This document shows positions 6,049-12,473 of a stretch of 17,045 nucleotides of DNA, in pieces. The notes beneath the pieces were generated by a model. It did no database searches. It was given only the letters and a program-made list of their open reading frames with translations, and was not told the DNA's origin. The position numbers were made by a program, and so were the translations under genes. Position 1 is the first letter of the stretch. Every line of letters begins with the position of its first letter. Source of the DNA: an uncultured Leucobacter sp. (GTDB lineage: Bacteria > Actinomycetota > Actinomycetes > Actinomycetales > Microbacteriaceae); contig CAMFIY010000014.1 in assembly GCA_945952575.1 (NCBI GenBank), positions 1 through 17,045 on the forward strand. The letters run 5' to 3'.

Positions 6049-6558
6049 CTATGCCTCTGCGATGTCGACGCCGGTGATCACCACGTCTTCGAGCGGGCGG
6101 TCCATCGGGCCGACCGGCACGCCGGCGATGACGTCGACGACGGCCTTCGAGTCGTCATCCGCGACCTCACCGAAGATGGTGTGGTTGCCGTTCAGCCAGG
6201 CGGGCGCGATGGTGGTGATGAAGAACTGCGAGCCGTTGGTGCCCGCAAGGCGGCCGGTCAGGTCGGGGCGCTTGCCGGCGTTGGCCATCGCGAGCTGGTA
6301 GGGGTGGTCGAAGACGAGCTCGGGATGGATCTCGTCGTCGAAGGTGTACCCGGGGCCGCCGGTGCCGGTGCCGGTGGGATCCCCGCCCTGGATCATGAAG
6401 TCCTGGATGATGCGGTGGAAGATGACGCCGTCGTAGAAGCCCTTCTGGGCGAGATCGACGAAGTTCTTCACCGTCTTGGGGGCGTGGTCGCCGAAGAGAT
6501 TGAGCACGACGTCGCCGTGGTTGGTGTGGACGGTCGCGACAGCAGTGTGGAGAGTCAT
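6049..6558 (-). CDS. ppiA: Cyclophilin-type peptidyl-prolyl cis-trans isomerase
   Basis: A 169-residue cytoplasmic cyclophilin that speeds proline isomerisation in protein folding. It carries the active-site motifs FHRIIQDFMIQGGDPTGTG (Arg49, Gln57), MANAG (91-95), GSQFFIT (109-115) and Trp121 with NGNHTIFGEV. There is no signal peptide. It is the first gene of an operon with the rhomboid protease, a pairing conserved near the pkn cluster in actinobacteria. TAGACT lies six bases before the ATG, suggesting a leaderless transcript. Confidence 0.97.
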   Translation of the reverse strand: MTLHTAVATVHTNHGDVVLNLFGDHAPKTVKNFVDLAQKGFYDGVIFHRIIQDFMIQGGDPTGTGTGGPGYTFDDEIHPELVFDHPYQLAMANAGKRPDLTGRLAGTNGSQFFITTIAPAWLNGNHTIFGEVADDDSKAVVDVIAGVPVGPMDRPLEDVVITGVDIAEA

Positions 6559-6564
6559 GCTTCC

Positions 6565-6570
6565 AGTCTA
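6565..6570 (-). promoter_or_regulatory. -10 element TAGACT of ppiA (leaderless)
   Basis: On the minus strand TAGACT ends six bases before the ppiA ATG. The sequence is the same hexamer as at crgA. It predicts a transcript starting on the start codon and serving ppiA and the rhomboid gene. Confidence 0.6.
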
Positions 6571-6610
6571 TGCGGCGCGACTCCGCTCTCCGCCGCTCCC
6601 GCGGCCGTCC

Positions 6611-6630
6611 CGCTGTGAATCCCCACAGCG
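6611..6630. promoter_or_regulatory. Inverted repeat between divergent ppiA and 6701 genes
   Basis: CGCTGTG (6611-6617) and CACAGCG (6624-6630) form a perfect 7-bp inverted repeat with a 6-base spacer. It lies upstream of the -10 elements of both divergent genes, as a shared regulator site would. One arm includes a 7-of-9 match to a DnaA box. No regulator can be named. Confidence 0.35.
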
Positions 6631-6657
6631 GCTTTCGCCCGGGTCGGCGCATCGGTG

Positions 6658-6663
6658 TAGCGT
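6658..6663 (+). promoter_or_regulatory. Candidate -10 element for the 6701 gene
   Basis: TAGCGT, preceded by TG one base pair upstream (extended -10 like), would start a transcript near 6670. That gives a leader of about 30 bases that holds the GGAGG ribosome binding site. No strong -35 is visible. Confidence 0.4.
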
Positions 6664-6700
6664 GGGGGTACGCGAGCCAGCACCGACCATGGAGGTTCCC

Positions 6701-7150
6701 ATGTCACTCTCACGCAAGCGCCAGCGCGAACTGAACAGCCTTCGCGCGCAGGCCGAGGATCTGCTCAACGAACAGCGCGAAGTGCTCGGCCACGCGGGCA
6801 CCGTCGCGCAGGAGGCCGGACGCCAGGCCAAGCACCTGAACGACGAGTTCGTCGTCCCGCGCGTCACCCGCGCGGTCGACCAGGTGCGGCTCTACACGGT
6901 GCCCTTCGTCACCGCCGCGCTCGCCGGCACGGTGCGCAGTCTCGAGCGGCTCGAGAACCGGGATGCGGCGCGACAGGTGCAGAGCTTCGGCGAGCAGCGC
7001 GGGCTGCTGAGGCCGGCGAAGAAGCGCTGCGGCTTCGGCCGGGTCGTCGGCATCGGCGCCGGGATCGCCGCCGCCGCGGCGGTCGGCTACGCGCTCTACC
7101 AGGCGTTCCGCAGCGACGACGAGCTCTGGGTGGCCCCGGAAGACGCCTGA
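6701..7150 (+). CDS. Small membrane-anchored protein, unknown function
   Basis: A 149-residue protein with a charged, helical, possibly coiled-coil N-terminal part (1-60), a mixed amphipathic middle (60-100), one hydrophobic segment (about 112-134, GVVGIG-like Gly/Ala-rich) and the acidic tail RSDDELWVAPEDA. The ATG at 6701 has GGAGG at 6691-6695, five bases away, which favours it over the in-frame ATG at 6689 that overlaps this site. I do not recognise a family. The pattern of a cytoplasmic helical domain with a C-terminal anchor and an acidic aromatic tail is common among actinobacterial envelope-associated proteins, so the role is open. Confidence 0.8.
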   Translation: MSLSRKRQRELNSLRAQAEDLLNEQREVLGHAGTVAQEAGRQAKHLNDEFVVPRVTRAVDQVRLYTVPFVTAALAGTVRSLERLENRDAARQVQSFGEQRGLLRPAKKRCGFGRVVGIGAGIAAAAAVGYALYQAFRSDDELWVAPEDA

Positions 7151-7152
7151 TC

Positions 7153-7166
7153 CGACGGGCCCGTCG
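7153..7166. terminator. 14-bp perfect palindrome between convergent genes
   Basis: CGACGGGCCCGTCG is a perfect palindrome filling the 29-base gap between the convergent 6701 gene and the MFS gene. It can fold into a 5-bp stem with a 4-base loop on either strand, so it is a candidate bidirectional terminator. No T-run is present. Confidence 0.45.
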
Positions 7167-7179
7167 AACGGCCCCGGTC

Positions 7180-8469
7180 TCAGGCGGCCGAGCGCCGCGG
7201 CCAGAACATGTAGGCGCCGATCACCACGGCGCCGATCACGAGCGCACTGCCGCCCACCAGCACCGAGCCCGGCAGCCCGAAGAGCGAGCCGAGCACCGCG
7301 ACGGTCACGCCGCTGAAGGTCATCATGCCGAAGCCGAACATGCTGTAGGCGCCGATCACCCTGCCGCGCTCGGCCTCCGGGGCCTCGAGCTGCACGATGC
7401 TCATCTCGGTCGACGCCGAGGCGATGCCGGCGAAGCCCGCCGCGACGAGCGCGATCAGTGCGACGAGATAGTTCCCGCTCGCGGCGAAGACCACCACGCT
7501 CACACCCGTCACGATCGCACTGCCGATCGCCGTGGCCCCGGTCGCCGGAACCGCCCGCGTCGCCTCGAGGAGGAATCCGCCGATCACCCCGCCGGCCCCA
7601 TGCGCGAGCAGCAGGACGCCGTAGGCGAGGCCCGAGGATCCCGCGCCGAGCCGATCCGCGAAGTCGGGCATGGCGTTCTGCAGCACCGGCCCGATGCAGA
7701 TCGCGCTCAGGCCGGCGAGCAGGATCATCCCGAGCAGCAGCGGGTTCTTCCGCACGGTGCCGAGCACGCGGAAGGTCGAGAGGAAGGTGGTGCGCTCCTG
7801 GGGCGCCGCACCGGACGGATCCGCCGATGCCGCGGCACGGCTGTGCCCGGTGAACTTGGTCCGCGCGAGGAACAGCGTGAGCGGCAGGTAGAACAGCACG
7901 TTGATGAGCATGCCGAACGCCGGGCCGACCAGGAGCAGGAGCGCCGAACCGATCATCGGCCCCGCGATGAACGCCAGCGACTGGAAGGTCGCGTTCATGC
8001 GGACGGTGCTGGTCAGCCGCGACGGACCGGCGAAGTCGTAGAGCATCATCTGCTCGGCCGGATGCCAGAGGCAGCCGGCGATCCCGTGCAGCACCAGCAG
8101 CACGCAGGCGTGCCAGAGCTCGAGGGTGCCGGTGAGGAAGAGCACGCCCCAGAGCAGGGAGACCAGCATGAAGAGGCCCTGGGCGATCTGGATGAGGCGG
8201 CGGCAGTCGAAGCGCTCGGCGAGCGACCCCGCGTAGACCGAGAAGAGCAGGAACGGGAGCCAGTGGCTCACGATCTGGAAGCCGACCAGCCAGGGCGAGT
8301 GGAACGTCTGCCAGAGCACCCAGTAGCCGAGGACGTGCTCGATGTTGTCCGCCATCATGGTGACGGCGGATCCGCCGATGTAGAGGCCCGAGTCCCGGTC
8401 GCGCAGCGCGGCGAATCGCCGCGGATCCTCCGCGTTGCCGCTCACGGCGCCGTCCACCCCATCGCTCAC
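7180..8469 (-). CDS. MFS transporter, EntS-like exporter type
   Basis: A 429-residue, 12-span major facilitator protein resembling the MFS_3/enterobactin-exporter group. Spans begin at about residue 30 (GLYIGGSAVTMMADNIEHVLGY); a motif-A-like loop AGSLAERFDCRRLIQ lies at about 80-94 between spans 2 and 3. A cytoplasmic loop of about 30 polar residues (near 207-233) separates the two halves. The C-terminus is short and basic (WPRRSAA). The substrate is unknown: no siderophore or antibiotic genes are nearby. The start is GTG at 8469, chosen because TAGAGT lies six bases upstream, giving a leaderless start. Confidence 0.9.
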   Translation of the reverse strand: MSDGVDGAVSGNAEDPRRFAALRDRDSGLYIGGSAVTMMADNIEHVLGYWVLWQTFHSPWLVGFQIVSHWLPFLLFSVYAGSLAERFDCRRLIQIAQGLFMLVSLLWGVLFLTGTLELWHACVLLVLHGIAGCLWHPAEQMMLYDFAGPSRLTSTVRMNATFQSLAFIAGPMIGSALLLLVGPAFGMLINVLFYLPLTLFLARTKFTGHSRAAASADPSGAAPQERTTFLSTFRVLGTVRKNPLLLGMILLAGLSAICIGPVLQNAMPDFADRLGAGSSGLAYGVLLLAHGAGGVIGGFLLEATRAVPATGATAIGSAIVTGVSVVVFAASGNYLVALIALVAAGFAGIASASTEMSIVQLEAPEAERGRVIGAYSMFGFGMMTFSGVTVAVLGSLFGLPGSVLVGGSALVIGAVVIGAYMFWPRRSAA

Positions 8470-8475
8470 CGCTCC

Positions 8476-8481
8476 ACTCTA
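8476..8481 (-). promoter_or_regulatory. -10 element TAGAGT of the MFS gene (leaderless)
   Basis: On the minus strand TAGAGT ends six bases before the GTG start codon of the MFS gene. This matches the spacing at the sortase and ppiA genes. No clear -35 is visible. Confidence 0.55.
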
Positions 8482-8551
8482 GTGTTCGCGGGATCGCCGA
8501 TGGAGGCCGAGCGCGGAAACCGCCGCCCGGCGACAATCCCCGTGCGCGCTC

Positions 8552-8573
8552 CGGCTACTGCGCGGCTACTGCG
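8552..8573. repeat. Tandem 11-bp duplication across the Nudix stop codon
   Basis: CGGCTACTGCG occurs at 8552-8562 and again immediately at 8563-8573. Each copy holds a CTA, i.e. a minus-strand TAG; the one at 8566-8568 ends the Nudix gene. It looks like a recent slippage duplication that leaves the end of the protein unchanged. Confidence 0.85.
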
Positions 8574-9066
8574 GCCCGTCGGTCTTCGCGGGGCCCTGCC
8601 GGTTCGGGCCCTGCCTGCCGCCCCGACCGCGCGAGCCCCGGCCGCGCTGATCGATCCCGGCCATCCGGATACCCGTCTGCACCAGCGAGAGGGTGCGCAG
8701 GGAGCGGATCTCGCGGATCGGCACCCAGCGCGCCTCGTCGGAGGATCCGCCGACCTCGTTGCGCAGCGGGCCGTCCTTCACGGTCGCGCGGTAGACGATC
8801 CGGATCGTGTGCAGCTCGGGCTCCGTGCCCTCCGGCACCTCCTCGCGCACCATGACCCGGGAATCGACGCCCAGCAGCTTGCCCACACGGGCCTCCAGCC
8901 CGGTCTCCTCGAGTACTTCGCGCACCACGGCGTCGCGCGGATCCTCGCCGCTTTCGATGCCGCCGCCGGGCAGCGTCCACCCGTGCAGGTGGCCGCGGCG
9001 CCAATGCGTGAGCAACAGCTTGCCGCGCCGCTCCACTATCGCGTAGGCGGCTACCCTCAGATCCAC
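8566..9066 (-). CDS. Nudix hydrolase with Arg/Gly-rich tail
   Basis: A 166-residue Nudix-fold pyrophosphohydrolase. The Nudix box fits G-x5-E-x7-REVLEETGL at residues 35-57, with the metal-binding REVLEE at 49-54. The WTLPGGGIESGE start to the box is typical of cytoplasmic members that clean up nucleotide derivatives or ADP-ribose-like compounds; the substrate cannot be read from sequence. The domain ends near 138, and the last 28 residues are a low-complexity Arg/Gly/Gln/Pro tail that may bind nucleic acid or be disordered. The GTG start at 9066 has TAGGCT seven bases upstream, so the transcript may be leaderless. Confidence 0.92.
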   Translation of the reverse strand: MDLRVAAYAIVERRGKLLLTHWRRGHLHGWTLPGGGIESGEDPRDAVVREVLEETGLEARVGKLLGVDSRVMVREEVPEGTEPELHTIRIVYRATVKDGPLRNEVGGSSDEARWVPIREIRSLRTLSLVQTGIRMAGIDQRGRGSRGRGGRQGPNRQGPAKTDGPQ

Positions 9067-9073
9067 ACCCCTG

Positions 9074-9079
9074 AGCCTA
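9074..9079 (-). promoter_or_regulatory. -10 element TAGGCT of the Nudix gene (leaderless)
   Basis: On the minus strand TAGGCT ends seven bases before the GTG at 9066. It lies directly after the hairpin that follows the DUF916-type gene, so the Nudix gene probably has its own promoter. Confidence 0.5.
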
Positions 9080-9080
9080 G

Positions 9081-9112
9081 CGCCCCGCGCCTCCCTGCGA
9101 GCCGCGCGGGCG
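9081..9112 (-). terminator. Hairpin after the DUF916-type gene
   Basis: Bases 9081-9090 pair with 9104-9112 in a GC-only stem of nine pairs with one bulged C and a 13-base loop, starting two bases after the stop codon of the upstream gene. No T-run follows. Position between one gene's stop and the next gene's -10 supports a terminator. Confidence 0.45.
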
Positions 9113-9114
9113 CG

Positions 9115-10305
9115 TCAGGGCACCGGGACGGCCTCGTCCTTCCGCTCGAGCGCCTCGGCCACCGCCGCCTCCACGCGCGCATCCTCGCGAGCGCGCTGCG
9201 CCGCGCGACGACGGCGGATCCCGCGCGGAACGAGAGTCGCAAGCAGAATCGCCGCAGCGGTCAGGACCGCCAGCGCCCAGGGGACGGCCCAGCCGGTTCC
9301 GGCTCCCTCGACCGTCGGCAGCATCGCGGTCGACCCCGTCGCGTCCATGACCGTGGGCGTGACGCCCGCGGTCGCGGTGAGCAGGATCAGTGCGGGCACG
9401 TCCCGTACACGGACGTGCCGGGTCCAGCTCTCCCCCGGCAGCAGCTGCGGCATCGCCTCGGCCTCGGCCGCATCCACCGGGAACCAGCCGAACGGGCCCG
9501 AGACGCGCACTGCATCGCGATTGCCGAGAATCGCATTGCCCGTGTTCCGAACGGTGTAGCTCACCTCGGCGTCGCCCCCGGAGAAGGGGTCGGCACCGCC
9601 GTCCCATCCGACCCGCACGTCCTCGACCGCGAGCCCGGGTTTCAGCGCGCCGTCGACGCGGAGGTTCATGCGGATGCCGAGGCGGCGGTCCACGCTCACC
9701 CCCTGCGTCGCGGCGTCGGCATCGCTCTCGGCGGCGGACATCGAGGTGACGATGCCGCCCGCGTAGTCCCCCGGCGTCGCATTCTCGGGCACGGCGATCG
9801 AGAAGGGCACGGTGACGGTGTCGCCCGCGGCGATGCGCACCCGGTGCTCGCGGGGCGCGACCCAGGATCCGAGCGCCCGGGAGTCGGTTCCGGCGAGCCG
9901 GAGGTCGAAGCCCCCGCTCTCCGTCGTGAACCCGTCGGCCGCATAGACGCCGAGTTCCACGGGGGCGTCGCCCCGGTTGGTGATCACCAGGCCGTCGCGC
10001 AGGCGCTCGCCGGGACGGATCGTGTAGGAGTAGCTCGTCCGGGCCGCGCCGAGCCGGTTCGACTGGGTGCGGACCGTCCAGGTCACCTCGTCCAGCGCAC
10101 CCGGCGCGTCGGCCCGCGTGCCGGCATGCCCGCCGCTCCGCCCTCCGCCCGGCTCGGTGGCGTGCGCGGGGGCGGGGATGCCGAGGAGCATCCCCCCGAG
10201 CAGCACGACGGCCGCAGCGAGCGCGGCCATGAGGACGGTCCAGAGCGCGGCGGCGAAGCCGCCGGACGGCTGGGGTTTCGGGAGGGCTGGCGAACGTCGG
10301 TGCAT
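9115..10305 (-). CDS. DUF916-type WxL-partner protein with C-terminal membrane anchor
   Basis: A 396-residue secreted protein. It has a long N-terminal signal peptide (hydrophobic about 17-46, likely cut after AHA at 49), then a beta-rich region (about 72-200) with SYSYTIRPGERLRDGLVITNRGD and ENATPGDYAGGIV, the pattern of the WxL peptidoglycan-binding domain DUF916. A second beta domain (about 205-320) includes VSYTVRNTGNAILG. A C-terminal span (about 340-360) and the basic tail RRRRAAQRAREDA anchor it inside. Such proteins tether WxL-domain proteins to peptidoglycan. The ATG at 10305 has GAGGA nearby upstream; in-frame sequence further upstream has no secretion logic. The upstream gene encodes a WxL-like phosphatase, the likely partner. 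Confidence 0.8.
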   Translation of the reverse strand: MHRRSPALPKPQPSGGFAAALWTVLMAALAAAVVLLGGMLLGIPAPAHATEPGGGRSGGHAGTRADAPGALDEVTWTVRTQSNRLGAARTSYSYTIRPGERLRDGLVITNRGDAPVELGVYAADGFTTESGGFDLRLAGTDSRALGSWVAPREHRVRIAAGDTVTVPFSIAVPENATPGDYAGGIVTSMSAAESDADAATQGVSVDRRLGIRMNLRVDGALKPGLAVEDVRVGWDGGADPFSGGDAEVSYTVRNTGNAILGNRDAVRVSGPFGWFPVDAAEAEAMPQLLPGESWTRHVRVRDVPALILLTATAGVTPTVMDATGSTAMLPTVEGAGTGWAVPWALAVLTAAAILLATLVPRGIRRRRAAQRAREDARVEAAVAEALERKDEAVPVP

Positions 10306-10331
10306 GGTGATCCTCGAGCGGTGGAACGGGA

Positions 10332-10371
10332 ATCCGTTGCGGAGCCGGCGGGTGCCGGCTCCGCAACGGAT
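10332..10371 (-). terminator. Perfect 18-bp-arm hairpin between the phosphatase and DUF916-type genes
   Basis: The arms 10332-10349 and 10354-10371 are perfect reverse complements with a 4-base loop. On the minus strand it starts 11 bases past the phosphatase stop and ends 26 bases before the next ATG. It is the longest perfect hairpin seen here. No U-run follows, so it may be a partial (I-shaped) terminator, or an RNA-stability element that sets the ratio of the two proteins. Confidence 0.75.
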
Positions 10372-10382
10372 GGTGCGATCGA

Positions 10383-12317
10383 TCAGCCGGCGAGCGCCGT
10401 GATCGTCATGGTCGCGCGGTAGCTGCCCTTCGCGACGGTGTTGGGGAATTTCAGATCCAGGTCGGCGCCGAGACCGGCGGTTCCCCGATCGTGGCCCTGC
10501 GCGGCCGAGGCCAGCTGACGCGAGGTCTTGAGGCCGCTGCCGTTGTCGAAGCCCGAGCCCACCCCCGCTCCTGCGGTCGCGCCGGCGCCGGCGTTCACGA
10601 GCTTCGGGGTCCAGCCCAGATACTTGCCCGAGAAGGTCTTGGCGCCGTCGTGGAAGTCGCCGACCGCGGCCGCGACCGTCCACGGCGCCAGGGAGACGCG
10701 GGTGTCGGTCACCGTGATCGGATTGATGCTGCCCGCGGCGTGGAAGAACTCGAGGTCCTGCTCGGTCGCGGTACCGAGATCCACGAGGCGGTTGGTGCCG
10801 TCGATGGTCCAGCCGAACTCGCCGGGGCTGGCGGCCGGGACGTCGACCTGCAACTCCTGGCCGTCGCCGTGGTTCTTGTGGATCGTCACCGAGTCGACGA
10901 CGGAGAGCACCGGGTTCGCACCGCTCGCCTCGCTGCGGATGTCCTCGACGACCAGCTTGTCCTTGCGGACCTTGACCTGCACGTAGGAGCGCTTGTTCTC
11001 CTGGCTCTGGACCGAGTTGTACCAGTAGTTGCTCGGCTTCAGCGGGTCGGCGCCGTTGCCGGCGCCGCTCGTCCCGCTCGCATCCGGGTTGGTGATCCCG
11101 TAGTACTTCGAACCCGAGGCCGAGTTCGCCGTCATGTAGATGACGCCGCCGGGGCCGACGAAGACCTCGTCCTGTCCGGGCTGCTCGTTCGGGTTCGCCT
11201 TCTGGCCGTTCTTGATCTCGTAGCTGCGGGTGTAGACGTGGTCGTGACCCTGCAGCACGAGATCGACGCCCAGCTTCGAGAACGTGGTCGGGAAGTCGAC
11301 GCGCCGGACCTTGTTGTCGGAGTCCTTGGCGTGCGACGCCGCCGAGTAGATCGAGTGGTGGTAGACGAGCACCGTGTACTTGGCCTCGCCGCCGTGCTGG
11401 TTCACCACGTCAGTCACGTACTGAACGTGCGCGGCGTCGCCGCCGCCGCCCGAGCTCGTGGTGTAGCTGTTGCTGTTCAGGTCGATGAACAGCACGTCCT
11501 TGTAGACGAACCAGTAGTCGCCGCCCGAGGTGTTGGAGGCGGGGTTGCCGTTCGCGTAGAGCGCCGAGCTGCGATCGGTGTTCGGGGTGTAGAGGTGCTG
11601 CTCGTAGGCCTTGCCGCCCACGTCGTGGTTGCCGATGGTCGCGACCCACGGGTACTGGCGGAGCTTGTCCGAGGCGAGGAACGCGTTCCACTGCGTCTCG
11701 GTGTTCGCCGTCTCGACCTGGTCGCCGCCCGAGACGAGCAGCTCGGCGTTCGGGTTCGCCCCGAGTGCCACGTCGAGCGTGTTCGCCCAGCCCGCTCCGT
11801 CGTTCGCGACGTTGCCCGACGCGCCGATCTGCGGATCGCCGAAGAAGAGGAAGTCGAAGTCGCCGTCGAAGGACTGCGTCCTGAACTCGTAGGTGGACGA
11901 CCAGTTGCCCCCGGAACCGACGCGATACGAATAGGCGGTGTTCTCGGCGAGGCCGCTCAGCGCCGCATGGCGGTTGAAGCCTCCGCTCGTCACGATGTTG
12001 GCGGCGCCGGTCGCCGCAGATGTCGCGGCGTCAGCGGGAAACGCCCCGCTCTGCAGCGACGAGGTCGGCGCGAACTGCACGACCTGGTCGTTGTCCTCCG
12101 AGCTGTACCAGGTGACGATGCGCTGGGATTCGGTGGATCCGACGCCGAGGACGATCCCGGTGAGGACGGCGGGGTTCGCGGCCATGGCCGGGGTGACGGC
12201 GAGGCCGGTGAAGGCCATCGACGCGCTCAGCGCGGCGGCGGCGATCCACGTCGCCTTGCGCCGAGGTGTGCGCGACGGCGACACCGTGCTCTGGGGCACT
12301 GCGGGCTGGTGTGACAT
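10383..12317 (-). CDS. Secreted metallophosphoesterase (purple acid phosphatase-like) with C-terminal WxL-like domain
   Basis: A 644-residue exported enzyme. The signal peptide (1-46, with RRK at 19-21 and a cut after AMA) precedes an Fn3-like purple acid phosphatase N-domain (about 50-148). The calcineurin-like catalytic domain (about 154-480) has metal ligands in FFGDPQIG (Asp161), GGDQ (197-200), GNHD (229-232), YHH (319-321) and GHDH (357-360), so it should be active on phosphoesters. After a linker, residues about 495-644 form a beta domain with APWTV (Trp546), YLGWTPK (Trp569) and SYRATMTITAL, resembling an actinobacterial WxL domain; there is no sortase signal or C-terminal span. The ATG at 12317 is preferred for signal-peptide length; an in-frame ATG at 12359 has GGAGA upstream and cannot be excluded. 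The next gene downstream is the likely anchor. Confidence 0.85.
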   Translation of the reverse strand: MSHQPAVPQSTVSPSRTPRRKATWIAAAALSASMAFTGLAVTPAMAANPAVLTGIVLGVGSTESQRIVTWYSSEDNDQVVQFAPTSSLQSGAFPADAATSAATGAANIVTSGGFNRHAALSGLAENTAYSYRVGSGGNWSSTYEFRTQSFDGDFDFLFFGDPQIGASGNVANDGAGWANTLDVALGANPNAELLVSGGDQVETANTETQWNAFLASDKLRQYPWVATIGNHDVGGKAYEQHLYTPNTDRSSALYANGNPASNTSGGDYWFVYKDVLFIDLNSNSYTTSSGGGGDAAHVQYVTDVVNQHGGEAKYTVLVYHHSIYSAASHAKDSDNKVRRVDFPTTFSKLGVDLVLQGHDHVYTRSYEIKNGQKANPNEQPGQDEVFVGPGGVIYMTANSASGSKYYGITNPDASGTSGAGNGADPLKPSNYWYNSVQSQENKRSYVQVKVRKDKLVVEDIRSEASGANPVLSVVDSVTIHKNHGDGQELQVDVPAASPGEFGWTIDGTNRLVDLGTATEQDLEFFHAAGSINPITVTDTRVSLAPWTVAAAVGDFHDGAKTFSGKYLGWTPKLVNAGAGATAGAGVGSGFDNGSGLKTSRQLASAAQGHDRGTAGLGADLDLKFPNTVAKGSYRATMTITALAG

Positions 12318-12382
12318 GCACGTTCCGTTTCTCTGTGTGGTGTTCGAGGCGCCGCCCATACTGCGGTCTCCGGCGCGGTTCT

Positions 12383-12400
12383 CATCCTTTTCCCAGGATG
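12383..12400. repeat. Short inverted repeat upstream of the phosphatase gene
   Basis: CATCCT (12383-12388) and AGGATG (12395-12400) form a 6-bp stem with a 6-base loop in the 156-base gap between the HupE-like gene and the phosphatase gene. It could be an operator for the phosphatase gene or a terminator for the HupE-like gene. No clear -10 was identified in the gap. Confidence 0.25.
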
Positions 12401-12473
12401 TTTCGGCCCGGTGAACGATGTGCGCAGATCGGGTGACCGGGGGCGGAATTCGAGCGGCGCGAGCGATCCGCGG

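Noticed and set aside
7600..10422. Plus-strand open frame of 940 codons
   Set aside because: It crosses three minus-strand genes and their gaps (MFS, Nudix, DUF916-type), all with recognisable domains. The composition is Arg/Glu/His-rich with no fold; it is an antisense shadow.
10306..10683. N-terminal extension of the DUF916-type protein into the phosphatase gene
   Set aside because: The frame stays open by chance; the signal peptide starts at the ATG at 10305 and the extension would pass through the 18-bp-arm hairpin and the 3' end of the phosphatase gene.
10491..12314. Plus-strand open frame of 607 codons opposite the phosphatase
   Set aside because: The opposite strand encodes the full set of metallophosphoesterase motifs. 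The shadow protein is an Arg/Val/Asp-rich low-complexity chain.
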